The notes: generated from the sequence alone by a model not told the origin. A stretch of 64,000 nt of DNA from Eubacterium sp. (GCA_024698585.1 JAILRB010000001.1:1-64000); one strand, 5' to 3'. Counted from the first letter of the stretch, positions 17,023 to 26,346 are shown. Made by a program: numbers and translations.

Positions 17023-19199
17023 TTGCTTCCACCCGGCATCTGGCCCTGCATCTGTGGCATGTTACTGTCTCCACCAAACTTTGCAGGTGGTTCCCCGTCA
17101 AAATTCATGCCGTCAAAGTTGCCGCCTTTCAATCCATTGCTACGATCGGAAGAGTTTCCAATTCGCTGATAATAAACTACATCTCCTTCACTTAATCCTT
17201 TCGTGATTTCCACCGTTGTCCCATCAGATAATCCGGTTGTCACTTCCACTTCTCCCGAAAGACTTCCGTCGCTATTCTTCTTCGTATAAACGAAGGATTG
17301 ATTTCCTTTTTCCTGTAATGCAATCACCGGAATGGTCACAACGTTTTCCACGCTTTCCACAATGATGGTGGCAGATGCGTTCATTCCCACTTTCATCTGT
17401 TCCTCCTTTGGAATGGAAATATCCACACTATATTTTGCCACACCATTTCCGGAACTGCTTGCGGAATTTCCTACTTTGACTACCTGTCCGGTAAAGGTCT
17501 GATCTTCGATGGCATCTAATGTCACCGTTGCTTCCTGTCCCTTTGCCACGGAATTAATATCTAATTCATCCACGCTAACCGAAATCAGCATTGTGTCGTT
17601 TCCTGCCATGGTAAATGCAACCACTTCATCGCTATCGCTTTCTGTGGTCTGCGAACTGCTTGATTCCTCTGCAGAAGCACTGTTTGTTGCTGTACTAATG
17701 GCAGTAGTTCCTCCGGAAAAGGAATTGCTTTCTGATGTCATTCCACTGTTCTGCTGACTATCATTTTGTGGATTCCCAGCGTCCTTTATGCTGCTTTCAC
17801 TTGGTATGGTCTGCGACTCTCCCTGCTTTGTACTGTTTTCTTTCTGATTCGGTGTACTCGATTCCTTAGTGGTCTGTTCTGCAGTGGAAGGGAATGTTAG
17901 CTGGAAGTTAATTGCCTTCCCACCTTCCGAACACTGAATGCCGGATACCAGCCCTTCTTCTACCTGCTGAATGCTATCAATACGAAAAGCCTTTCCTTCT
18001 GCTGCCGTCAGGATTACCTTTGCCTGATAGGTCGTTTCGGCCTGAAACGTGCAGTCACTCGGACTCCATACGACTTTTCCGGAATAACTTCCATCTTCTG
18101 CCTGAATTTCTGAAACAGGGGTTTTTCCTGTTTTCGGTGCCGGAATCACTAACGTAGTCTTGGTGTTTTTTCCAGTGTCCTTTACCTGCAACATAATTGT
18201 TTCACTCTCCATGATGCGGCTTTCCTCTGTGGTGCTTTCATCCGATGTTTCAGATAGGGTTGCTGCTTTTGCGGGTACGGTTGTACTTAATGCAGTAGCC
18301 TTTACAGATGTGGTTGTACTTAACGTAGTCGCCTTCGCCGCTTCCGAGGAGGATGATGGAACCACTTCACCACTGTTTCCTTCTGTGGAACTACTACTGG
18401 AACTCTTTGATGTGGAACTACTATCGGAAACATTTACCTGAGAAATGGTTCCGTCAGCAGTTGCTTCGATAGCACCATTCTTTGACAGTGCGGCAAGAAT
18501 CTTATAATTTTTCGCCAAAGTTTTCCTCTTTTCAATCATCTGCTGATATTCTACAGACTCCTCATCATTTTTTATTGTCATCAGACACGCTCCTTTGGAT
18601 ACGGAATCTCCTTTTTCCACAGATACGGATTTCACCGTCCCACCGTTATAGAGCACATCCACCGTACTTCCATCATCCAATGCAATGACCAGTAAAGCGC
18701 CATTGTCAACAATGCATTCGGTGACATTGGTTCCCTTTTTCGCATAAACCTTTTTCACCGTTCCGGAGACTTTAGCATTCACTTCTGCTGTTTCATCCTC
18801 GGCTTCATAATTTTCTATCTCTTCATCCAGGGTATCCATTTCTTCCTGCACAGAATTCATGGTTTCCAGCACAGATGCTTTGTCCACGATAGCCAGCGTA
18901 TCCCCTTTTAATACGGCATCGCCACTTTCCACCTTCACGGACTTTACAGTAACTCCGGAGGGGATTGTGATTTCAATGGAATCATCCACTTCTAAATTTC
19001 CGGTTCCGACAATGGAATTAGAAATTGTTCCCACGGAAGCATTCACATCCTGAGTGGAAACTTTCACAACGGATGCCCCTCTGCTACTCGCTATATGGAT
19101 TCCACCGCCAACCAAAGCGCATACCACTGTCAGTGGTACGACAGTGGTAAGTACCTTTCTTTTTTTCGAATAACTCTTCCATTTATTTTTCAGTTTCAT
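17019..19199 (-). CDS. HlyD/MacA-like efflux adaptor with a long inserted region
   Basis: The 726-residue protein has an N-terminal membrane anchor (about 16-34), paired biotinyl-lipoyl and beta-barrel regions (residues about 60-240 and 525-690), and a C-terminal Gly/Met-rich tail. Between the adaptor halves lies an insert of roughly 280 residues. It is Ser/Thr-rich at both ends, with a small domain (around GKVVWSPSDCTFQAETTYQA) in the middle. Typical MacA-like adaptors have 350-450 residues. It probably links the permease to the wall or outside. The gene sits between the lipoprotein and ATPase genes. Confidence 0.88.
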   Translation of the reverse strand: MKLKNKWKSYSKKRKVLTTVVPLTVVCALVGGGIHIASSRGASVVKVSTQDVNASVGTISNSIVGTGNLEVDDSIEITIPSGVTVKSVKVESGDAVLKGDTLAIVDKASVLETMNSVQEEMDTLDEEIENYEAEDETAEVNAKVSGTVKKVYAKKGTNVTECIVDNGALLVIALDDGSTVDVLYNGGTVKSVSVEKGDSVSKGACLMTIKNDEESVEYQQMIEKRKTLAKNYKILAALSKNGAIEATADGTISQVNVSDSSSTSKSSSSSSTEGNSGEVVPSSSSEAAKATTLSTTTSVKATALSTTVPAKAATLSETSDESTTEESRIMESETIMLQVKDTGKNTKTTLVIPAPKTGKTPVSEIQAEDGSYSGKVVWSPSDCTFQAETTYQAKVILTAAEGKAFRIDSIQQVEEGLVSGIQCSEGGKAINFQLTFPSTAEQTTKESSTPNQKENSTKQGESQTIPSESSIKDAGNPQNDSQQNSGMTSESNSFSGGTTAISTATNSASAEESSSSQTTESDSDEVVAFTMAGNDTMLISVSVDELDINSVAKGQEATVTLDAIEDQTFTGQVVKVGNSASSSGNGVAKYSVDISIPKEEQMKVGMNASATIIVESVENVVTIPVIALQEKGNQSFVYTKKNSDGSLSGEVEVTTGLSDGTTVEITKGLSEGDVVYYQRIGNSSDRSNGLKGGNFDGMNFDGEPPAKFGGDSNMPQMQGQMPGGSK

Positions 19200-19216
19200 G
19201 GTTTTCCTCCTGACGA

Positions 19217-21199
19217 TTAATTGATTTCTTCCGGTTTTTCTACTTTATAATCGGTCCAAGATGTCGCTTTCGTTGCCTTTGAAACATCGACCTTGGTGCT
19301 ATAAGACGTCACAGTCACTGTTACGCTACTGCTTCCTTTTACATAAATCGTTCCGTCAGTTCCTTTCACAGTTACTGTCTTTCCCTTGGAATCTACAATA
19401 GTTCCTGCATTGTAAAGATTTGTCACTGTGCTGTCTCCTGTTACAATCCACTTGGATCCTTTTTCTATATAAATGTTTGCAGTACCGTCTCCTCCGTTTC
19501 CTGCGTTGGTTTCATCCTGTACCACGGAACCTTTTAAAATGCTGTTCTTTGTCATATAGAAATCCAGCTGGCTGATGCTATCCCAAATCACATCTCCTTC
19601 CATTTCCTGAGAAATTGCGGTGAAGGAACAATCTGCTCCATTCTGTCCTGCAGTTCCCCAACCTCTCTGGTTGCTGTTTCCTGTACATTTCAGGAAGAAA
19701 TCATTGTCCTTCGCATAAGTAATATCTACATCCTTTAAAACAAAGGTGGATTCTGTATTTGTGGTATAGAACATTCCGCCATTCTTCGCTGTCAATGTTC
19801 CACCGTTCATTTCAAAGGTGCTGTTTCCTACTTCAGAATCTCCTGACATACTCTGATATAAAATCACATTCCATGTGCAATCATTCTGACTGTCATCTTT
19901 CATGTTTCCACTTAAATTCGAATTGAATAATCGAATGGAATTCAATCCTTCAATACAAATGGCTTCAGAACCTGTAGCCGTCAAATCTGCGTCATTCACT
20001 GTTATATCCGCAGTACTGTAAATTGCCGGTGATCCTTTTCCATTGGAAGTGTAAGTTCCTCCATCTACAACCATTGTTCCACCACCGCGGTCACTTCGAA
20101 TGGCTGCGGAAGACTGTCCATTAGTTTCCACATCCATATCCCAGGCATAGAGTTTTCCTCCACCTGCCACATGGATTCCTCCGGAGGTATCCTGCTTCGT
20201 CTGAACTGTTGTGTCTGCTACATATACAGTGCCGTCCTTATAGGCAAAGATTCCGGCACCACCTGCTGCATCCGTATTGATTTGATTGTTTTTGATATAA
20301 GAAGTACCACCGGTTGTCAGCACTGCAGCGCCAACTCCATAAAAGCTAGAGTTGTCACCACCAGTACTGTCGGAGGAGGTTCTTGTAACTGTCACATCAT
20401 CCAATGTCACGTTACCGCTACTAACAAGAATTGCATTTTCATCGGTTCCTGAGGACTGAACAGATTCTCCTGCAATATTCTTATCCGATGTATATTCGTT
20501 TACGGAGGTGTAGCTGTCTACACCTCCTGCTTGCTGTCCACCGGGCTGTCCACTAGGACCGCCCATTCCACTTTTTGAAAAAACAACGGTGACTTCTGCT
20601 GCATTGCCTTCGTCATCCAAAGTTATCTTCACAATGTCACCTTCCGAAATATCGGAAGAAGCAATTTCTTCCGCTTCGCTCTGGTTACTGTCCGGCATCT
20701 GCGGTGGAGTCTGCTGCTCGCCATCACTCTGCTTACTGTCCGGCATCTGCGGTGGAGTCTGCTGCTCGCCATCACTCTGCTTGCTGTCTGGCATCTGCGG
20801 TGGTGTTCCCATATTGGCGAATCCTCCCATCATCTGTTCCTTCGTAAATTTGGTCTCTTCATCAAAACTGATTTCCTGTTCTTCACCTGTCAGGTTAATC
20901 ATCGACGGTCTACCCTCTGTCTTTTGATCAGTGTTCTGATCTGCCGTTTCATTTGTATTTTTCTTTGCATCATCCGTGGATTTTTCTCCCGGCTTCTGCC
21001 TTTCATTCATGGTTCCTACTTTAATCTTAATGGAATTCTCTGCTACTTCTGCCACCTCTCCGTAAATCACATTTTCTTCTGATTGCACATTGCTTTCTGT
21101 CTTACTGTTCGAATCATTTTTTCCACATCCACTGATAGATGTTACCATCATTGCTAATGTTAATGTGACTGCGATTCTTCTTAATCCTCTTCGTTTCAT
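19217..21199 (-). CDS. Lipoprotein with a right-handed beta-helix domain
   Basis: The 660 residues begin with a lipoprotein signal ending SISGC. A low-complexity region holds three copies of a 16-residue Pro/Gln/Met-rich repeat. A large Gly/Ser/Thr/Asp-rich region of about 420 residues follows, with repeated short strands (for example GTVYVADTTVQTK, TYTSNGKGSPAIYS) typical of beta-helix folds. I chose 21199 because AGGAAG lies 7 nt upstream. It is the first gene of the efflux operon. It may bind surface polysaccharide or the exported substrate (inference); no catalytic motif was recognised. Confidence 0.82.
   Translation of the reverse strand: MKRRGLRRIAVTLTLAMMVTSISGCGKNDSNSKTESNVQSEENVIYGEVAEVAENSIKIKVGTMNERQKPGEKSTDDAKKNTNETADQNTDQKTEGRPSMINLTGEEQEISFDEETKFTKEQMMGGFANMGTPPQMPDSKQSDGEQQTPPQMPDSKQSDGEQQTPPQMPDSNQSEAEEIASSDISEGDIVKITLDDEGNAAEVTVVFSKSGMGGPSGQPGGQQAGGVDSYTSVNEYTSDKNIAGESVQSSGTDENAILVSSGNVTLDDVTVTRTSSDSTGGDNSSFYGVGAAVLTTGGTSYIKNNQINTDAAGGAGIFAYKDGTVYVADTTVQTKQDTSGGIHVAGGGKLYAWDMDVETNGQSSAAIRSDRGGGTMVVDGGTYTSNGKGSPAIYSTADITVNDADLTATGSEAICIEGLNSIRLFNSNLSGNMKDDSQNDCTWNVILYQSMSGDSEVGNSTFEMNGGTLTAKNGGMFYTTNTESTFVLKDVDITYAKDNDFFLKCTGNSNQRGWGTAGQNGADCSFTAISQEMEGDVIWDSISQLDFYMTKNSILKGSVVQDETNAGNGGDGTANIYIEKGSKWIVTGDSTVTNLYNAGTIVDSKGKTVTVKGTDGTIYVKGSSSVTVTVTSYSTKVDVSKATKATSWTDYKVEKPEEIN
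20688..20803 (-). repeat. 48-bp in-frame tandem repeats inside the lipoprotein gene
   Basis: Two full copies (20688-20735, 20736-20783) and a partial third encode a 16-residue unit containing PQMPDSKQSDGEQQ. The near identity of the copies suggests recent expansion and possible length variation between strains. Confidence 0.92.
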
Positions 21200-21249
21200 A
21201 GTAACACTTCCTTTCTCCCAAAAACTCTTTCTTATTTGTTTCTGAGGCA

Positions 21250-21292
21250 AGTATACGGAAGCAACCTTAAATGAAGTTTAAACAAACTTTAA
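21250..21292 (-). promoter_or_regulatory. Operon promoter with three OmpR-type direct repeats
   Basis: On the minus strand TTAAAGT, TTAAACT and TTAAGGT (21292-21286, 21281-21275, 21270-21264) are spaced by exactly 4 nt, giving an 11-bp period. A TATACT (21255-21250) serves as -10, and the -35 position falls within the repeats. This is the usual layout for activation by PhoB/OmpR-class regulators, and such a regulator is encoded in the same operon. Confidence 0.8.
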
Positions 21293-21330
21293 TTCACAAA
21301 TTCTTCACAAATATCTATTTTTCTGTGCAC

Positions 21331-21784
21331 ATTACCTTGTAATTCTATGTTTCCCCCAAAATAAGGTACACCGGGATTTTCACCATTTTTCCTGAATACC
21401 CTGCGCCTGACATTTTTTAATTTCATATGGTACAGTAAAACACCTCTTTTTATATGTGCAGACCATATATTTTGATTTTTTGAGGTTCTTAGGGTACACC
21501 TTAAATTATATTTTTTCGTCACTGTACCATGCGCGGTGCTATTTTCTTAATATTAAGGTACCGTTCCATTTTTTCATTTGTTGATTTGTACCATACACCG
21601 AGGCTTTTCCGTAAATATATGGTACTCCACGATTTTCCTGCCTTTTGAACTGTACCTTGCTCCACCAATTTTCCCAAAACATATGGTACAACAAACATTT
21701 CCTTCCCCCAGATTTGTACCCTGCACCGAGAGGTTTTCAAAAAAATAAGGTACACCCCCAATTTTTCACTTTGGGAAGTGTACC
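21331..21784. repeat. Array A: 64-bp phased repeats with inverted GGTACA/TGTACC cores
   Basis: TGTACC-type cores start at 21331, 21395, 21459, 21523, 21587, 21651, 21715 and 21779 (the first three degenerate). GGTACA-type cores start at 21365, 21429, 21493, 21557, 21621, 21685 and 21749. The period is 64 bp throughout with no indel. The 28-nt stretch after TGTACC is partly conserved (TGCrCC, then TTTTC, then an A/T-rich end), whereas the 24-nt stretch after GGTACA is variable. The 64-bp step is not a multiple of three, so overlapping ORFs of 77 and 80 codons on the minus strand are probably spurious. It fills the gap between the XRE-AbrB gene and the efflux operon promoter. Confidence 0.93.
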
Positions 21785-21879
21785 TTACAAATCATTTTTT
21801 CACAATGTCAATGATTAGGCTCAATCATTCTGCACCAATGCATCTCGTCCTGAGATTTTTGCTGGTCGCAACTCTCTTT

Positions 21880-22290
21880 CTAATCATTCTTATGGAGCAT
21901 TTGCATCACACTTTCTTCTTTGATAATTGCAATACCCGCCTCTTCGTCTCCTAAAAGCACCAGATGATCGCCTGGTTTAATGTCAAATATTTTTCTTGCC
22001 TTCGATGGAATGACAATCTGCCCTTTGTCACCCACCTTTACCATTCCGAATATATGCTTTCCCTTCGGCGGAACCACAAGCCCCATATTATTGTCCATAC
22101 TGTAATTTACCAAATCATCAATGGATACTCCAAAGGCTTCCGCTAAAGCCTTACACTTTTCAATGTCTGGCAAAGACTCTCCCGTCTCATATTTCGAGAG
22201 AGTTTGACGAGAAACGCCAATCCGTTCTGCCAATTCTTCCTGAGACATTTTTTTCATTTTTCTAAGTTCCACTAAATTCTTTGATAACAT
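21880..22290 (-). CDS. XRE helix-turn-helix fused to a SpoVT/AbrB domain
   Basis: Of 136 residues, about 4-60 form an XRE domain (MSQEELAERIGVSRQTLSKY). About 78-125 form an AbrB-like swapped-hairpin DNA-binding domain (VKVGDKGQIVIPSKARKIF, then KPGDHLVLLGDE). Two DNA-binding modules in one protein suggest a transition-state-type regulator. The ATG at 22290 has GGAGG 8 nt upstream and follows the acyltransferase stop by 1 nt, so the two are probably cotranscribed. Confidence 0.9.
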   Translation of the reverse strand: MLSKNLVELRKMKKMSQEELAERIGVSRQTLSKYETGESLPDIEKCKALAEAFGVSIDDLVNYSMDNNMGLVVPPKGKHIFGMVKVGDKGQIVIPSKARKIFDIKPGDHLVLLGDEEAGIAIIKEESVMQMLHKND

Positions 22291-22291
22291 T

Positions 22292-23359
22292 TTATTTTCC
22301 TCCAATTCCACATAACAGCCATCTGAGGACTGGGATGCGACTGATTATTTCATATAGTAAAAGCGCTCCACCAAATGATGCGATTGTAACAAGTGAATAG
22401 CAAAGTACCGCCGGAGTGCCTGGAATATATTTGTTTATATAGTACGCAGTCATTGCCAACGGAAGGTAATGGAATAAATAAAGTCCCCAAGCCTTTCTAG
22501 TCATAAAGATAGAAAATGGATTTTTAAACTCTCCCCATCGCTTCATAAACGCTAGAATTCCGATTGTTGCCATCCAGGCAAACACATTACACAAGAAGGT
22601 ATCCAGCACTTCATGCTCTGCATATGGCTTCTGCCAGAACAAGCAGGTAAACACGATACAGCAGATAATTGCTGCAACAGATAATGGCAACCACCACTTA
22701 GAAAGACGATCCATCACTTCATCGTGAGCAAAAACAAAATATCCCAGAAAATATCCCATCCCATAGATTCCAAAGCGATAAACAATAATGACAGGTGTAT
22801 TCAATATTTGCGCTGCCCCCCAGATTAACAAGACAAACCCAAGAATCATCCACACCGGTGTTTTCGAGCCAATCTGATAAAGCCTATCCTTTTCCAAAAG
22901 TCGAATCAAAACCAACACCATGGAAAAAATCCATAACACCTGCAAAAACCATAAATGTCCTGTCCCGCTGACGTCCATAATTAAAAAAAGAATAAACTTT
23001 GGCACCTTCTCAAAGCTATTCGGTGCATTTGATATCTTCATATTGAAATACCCCAGGACCCAACCAAACGTAAGAATCCCTAAGGTTGACGGAACAAGAT
23101 ACTTCCTTGATTTTGCCCTGATGTGTTCCTTATTGGAATGATTCTCCAGATAAAATCTCGCGCTCATTCCGGATACCACAAATAACAGTAACATAAACCA
23201 TGGATATACAATGTACTGAAACAAGTCCTGATACTGAACCGCCTGAAACGGTCCCCGTACTCCATAAACTTCAATTCCATTATACATATAAATCACATGA
23301 TATAAAACCACTAACACGACTGTAATCCATCGAATATTGTCTAAGTACGTCTTTCTCAT
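22292..23359 (-). CDS. Acyltransferase-3 family membrane protein
   Basis: The 355-residue protein has about ten hydrophobic segments and the family start YLDNIRWITVVLVVLYHV, whose His is the expected catalytic residue. Such enzymes move acetyl or other acyl groups onto extracellular glycans or lipids; the substrate is unknown. It is the first gene of a two-gene unit with the XRE-AbrB regulator. Confidence 0.87.
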   Translation of the reverse strand: MRKTYLDNIRWITVVLVVLYHVIYMYNGIEVYGVRGPFQAVQYQDLFQYIVYPWFMLLLFVVSGMSARFYLENHSNKEHIRAKSRKYLVPSTLGILTFGWVLGYFNMKISNAPNSFEKVPKFILFLIMDVSGTGHLWFLQVLWIFSMVLVLIRLLEKDRLYQIGSKTPVWMILGFVLLIWGAAQILNTPVIIVYRFGIYGMGYFLGYFVFAHDEVMDRLSKWWLPLSVAAIICCIVFTCLFWQKPYAEHEVLDTFLCNVFAWMATIGILAFMKRWGEFKNPFSIFMTRKAWGLYLFHYLPLAMTAYYINKYIPGTPAVLCYSLVTIASFGGALLLYEIISRIPVLRWLLCGIGGK

Positions 23360-23402
23360 ATCATTACCACCTTTGCTATAATTCTTAACATTATTATATA
23401 TC

Positions 23403-23455
23403 TAAAAAAACGATAATCCACCATCTTTCCTTGACAAAAATGGTGGATTACCGTT
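23403..23455 (-). terminator. Intrinsic terminator after the tandem nitrilase gene
   Basis: A 16-bp stem with one G-T pair joins 23409-23424 to 23440-23455, followed on the minus strand by TTTTTTT. Confidence 0.9.
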
Positions 23456-23485
23456 AAGAATCATTGCAATTTAGGCAATATTGTT

Positions 23486-26134
23486 TTATTTCTTCACTTG
23501 AATTTTCTTTGCTTTTGACCAACTTCCTTTCTTTGATCCATTCACTCCACAAACCTGAATCCAATATGTTGTTTTCACGGATAGGTGACGAATCTTACAA
23601 GACAATTTCTTACTTGTTACTGTTTTTACATTTTTACTGAACTTCTTATCTGTTGCATATCTAATGAGATACTTCTTTGCGCCTTTTGCCTTACGATACT
23701 TCACGACAATGGATAATTTCTTTTTGTTTTTCAGTCTGACTTTTGAAACCATTCCCAGAGTCTTTCCAACCTTCTTTTTCGTCACTGTGACAGTTTCCTT
23801 CGTAGTCATTTCTGTAGAAGGAACCGATGTTGTAACCCCTTCTGTAGTCGTGGTTAATTCTTCCGTTGTAATTTCTTCAGTAGTCGTTTCTTTGATATCA
23901 TTTACATTGATTGTGATTGGTGTAGCCACTGCACCTTCTCCATAGATACTCTTATAACCACCACGGTAAAGAACCGCCAGTCGATCGTACATCTTTGAGA
24001 ACAATGCCGGGTTGAATCCGGTAATGGAGAATCCACTTCTGCTTAAGTCCATGTCTACCATTTCCAAACCAAGAGGACTGGTTAATCCGTTCTCAGCATA
24101 AACCTCTGATTCAGAACCTGTTCCGTTCAGACTGATATTTGTTTTTGCCTTTGTAATAATTAAACTGGTACTATTGAAGATTCCACCGGATCCTAACCAG
24201 CTGGATGACTTCCAATAAGTCTGTGTCTTGTCATAGTTTGTAATTTCTTCAGGGATTGCATCGCCACCAATAAAGTTTCCTTCTTCGTCAAAGTTTGCTT
24301 CATCATCTGTCGGATCAAACGTGCCACTTGGATTGTAGATTCCATCACCACCTAAAAGATTACATGTGATTGCAGACATTCCATCACGGTCTGTGTAAGA
24401 ACCAATTCTGCTTTCCCGATACCATGCATCTCCAGTCGTTGCTGTAGGGTGAATCAATAATGTACATCCTTTTGCTGCGTAATAACGACCAAGTTCCGGA
24501 TAGAAATGTCCATCACGGCAGATGTCAATTCCGACCTTACCCCATTCCGTATCAATCATCTTCGGGGTGGTTCCACAAACAGACCACTTATCTTCCACGC
24601 CAGCTCTATGAATTTTCTGATATGCATCAATCTTTCCATCCGGATAAAGGATTGCTGCTGCATTGTATACTTTTTCCACACCAGCTTCGAACATTTTGTA
24701 CTTCTTTTCCTTCTGTGTCATACCAAAGACAATATACATATTATATTTCTTTGCATATTCTGAAAGTTTGTAAGTCGTTTCACCCGGAACAGTTTCCGCT
24801 GTTGCAACTTGCATGGACACGCCATATTTATGATAGAACGGATCCTTATCCGGTGTGACGTATCCATATCCGGATAATACGGTTTCAGGGAATACTAAGA
24901 TGTCCACACCGCTTTCTGCTGCTTCCTTAATGTAGGAAATCATTTTTTCTGTCGTTTTCTTTTTGTTGCCCCAGTAACCGGTCATATTGACAACTGCTGC
25001 TCTCGGCTGGCTTTTTGCAGTGCTCTTATATTTTAAGGTTGCACCGCTTTCCAGCATATCACCTAATTCTTTATATAATGTCGTATACAATTCCGGATTA
25101 AAGTCCTTATTGTTACAAGCTCCACTGGATTTTGCAGAACATTTCACCACATTGGTTACCAATCCCTCCTGTCCGGTAATGATATCGGCCTTGGCATTGG
25201 ATTTTCCATTGGCATCTACTGTACCACCATAATAAGCTGCGCTACCATTCAGGATTACACTACCACCTGGAAAAGTATACTTATCATTAAGACCATCCTT
25301 TCCAACCAGATCCGAACTTAAGATGGTAAATCCTTCTCGAGATGCAGCACTTTCAATACGGTTCTTGTAATACCATTCCCATTTTGAATCATCACTAAGA
25401 GAATAACTTCGAGATGTTGCTGTTGGATTCAATAGTAAATTACATCCCTGTGCTGAATAATATCGTTCCAGTTCCGGTGTTGCATAAGTATCATAACAAA
25501 TGCTTAAACCAATCTTTCCATAAGTACCAGCATCCAGGAGAACCGGTGTTTCTCCCGGTGTACACCAGCTTCCTTCTACCGGATGAATTTTCTGATATGC
25601 TGTGATGTCTCCATCCGGTGAACAAGCAAACGCGGAATTATAAGCGTGCATTGTGTCGCCCTCTATTTTCTGTGTAGCACCGTAGACAATCCACATATCA
25701 TATTCATCTGATACCTTTGCAAAAGTCTGTGCTGTCGGACCATCTAACTCCTCTGCACTTTCAACTGCCCATTTATAATCTTCTGCTTCCGGATTGCTGG
25801 ATGATACATAACCTGTAACACACATTTCCGGGAACAATAAGATTTTCACACCCTTCTGGTGAGCTTCATCAACATATTCTAACATATCCTCAATGTTCTG
25901 CTGTTTGTCTCCCCAAGTCGGGTGAAAATTAACTACCCCTAATTCATTTGCCGCGAAAGAATAACTGCTGCTTGGCTGTGGTAATCGTTCCAGTCTTGTA
26001 ATTTCTTTCGTCGTTGTTATTGCAGCACTTGTATTAACACCTTCCATGGTTACAAGTGAAAATAGCATTGTAATCGATAATGTAACGGAAGTAACTTTAC
26101 CGAACCATCGTTCTTTCATCATTTTCCTCATCAT
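23486..26134 (-). CDS. Secreted protein with two nitrilase-fold domains and a C-terminal FN3-like module
   Basis: The 882 residues start with a signal peptide. Two complete carbon-nitrogen hydrolase domains follow, each with an intact Glu-Lys-Cys triad: Glu103/Lys182/Cys213 (in FPEMCVTGY, YQKIHP, SICYDT) and Glu417/Lys507/Cys539 (in FPETVLSGY, YQKIHR, DICRDG). After a Thr/Glu-rich linker, the last 90 residues form a lysine-rich FN3-like module shared with other secreted proteins here. The family hydrolyses amides or nitriles and is usually cytoplasmic and single-domain. I chose 26134 from AGGAGG 6 nt upstream. Confidence 0.9.
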   Translation of the reverse strand: MMRKMMKERWFGKVTSVTLSITMLFSLVTMEGVNTSAAITTTKEITRLERLPQPSSSYSFAANELGVVNFHPTWGDKQQNIEDMLEYVDEAHQKGVKILLFPEMCVTGYVSSSNPEAEDYKWAVESAEELDGPTAQTFAKVSDEYDMWIVYGATQKIEGDTMHAYNSAFACSPDGDITAYQKIHPVEGSWCTPGETPVLLDAGTYGKIGLSICYDTYATPELERYYSAQGCNLLLNPTATSRSYSLSDDSKWEWYYKNRIESAASREGFTILSSDLVGKDGLNDKYTFPGGSVILNGSAAYYGGTVDANGKSNAKADIITGQEGLVTNVVKCSAKSSGACNNKDFNPELYTTLYKELGDMLESGATLKYKSTAKSQPRAAVVNMTGYWGNKKKTTEKMISYIKEAAESGVDILVFPETVLSGYGYVTPDKDPFYHKYGVSMQVATAETVPGETTYKLSEYAKKYNMYIVFGMTQKEKKYKMFEAGVEKVYNAAAILYPDGKIDAYQKIHRAGVEDKWSVCGTTPKMIDTEWGKVGIDICRDGHFYPELGRYYAAKGCTLLIHPTATTGDAWYRESRIGSYTDRDGMSAITCNLLGGDGIYNPSGTFDPTDDEANFDEEGNFIGGDAIPEEITNYDKTQTYWKSSSWLGSGGIFNSTSLIITKAKTNISLNGTGSESEVYAENGLTSPLGLEMVDMDLSRSGFSITGFNPALFSKMYDRLAVLYRGGYKSIYGEGAVATPITINVNDIKETTTEEITTEELTTTTEGVTTSVPSTEMTTKETVTVTKKKVGKTLGMVSKVRLKNKKKLSIVVKYRKAKGAKKYLIRYATDKKFSKNVKTVTSKKLSCKIRHLSVKTTYWIQVCGVNGSKKGSWSKAKKIQVKK

Positions 26135-26176
26135 ATACATCCTCCTACCATTTTTCAAAATTGATCTGCAGATTTG

Positions 26177-26221
26177 CAAAAAGAAAAGGAGCCAATTGCA
26201 GTCTTTGCTGCAGCTGACTCC
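26177..26221 (-). terminator. Terminator-like hairpin in the leader of the tandem nitrilase gene
   Basis: On the minus strand GGAGTCAGCTGCAG pairs (with small mismatches) to CTGCAATTGGCTCC, then TTTTCTTTTT. It lies about 45 nt before the start codon. The upstream hairpin GCAAAG/CTTTGC (26221-26259) abuts its base, so an attenuation switch is possible. Alternatively it may simply end the LysR transcript. Confidence 0.7.
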
Positions 26222-26346
26222 TTTGCCCTCGCCTGTTAACACGCTGAAGAATAGCAAAGTATTTTGCGGTTGTCAAATGACGTTCCCTTTGAAAATCTGC
26301 CTTTCTCTTTCGATTATTAAGAGGCCACTTTCCATTGTAAACCCTG

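Noticed and set aside
21289-21761. Two ORFs of 77 and 80 codons on the minus strand
   Set aside because: They lie inside array A, whose 64-bp step shifts frame each unit. No ribosome binding site or protein-like composition was seen.
21331-21784. Array A as a CRISPR array
   Set aside because: Repeats are short, degenerate, split by a semi-conserved segment and repeated every 64 bp with 24-nt variable parts; no Cas gene is in the window. Kept as an unexplained repeat array.
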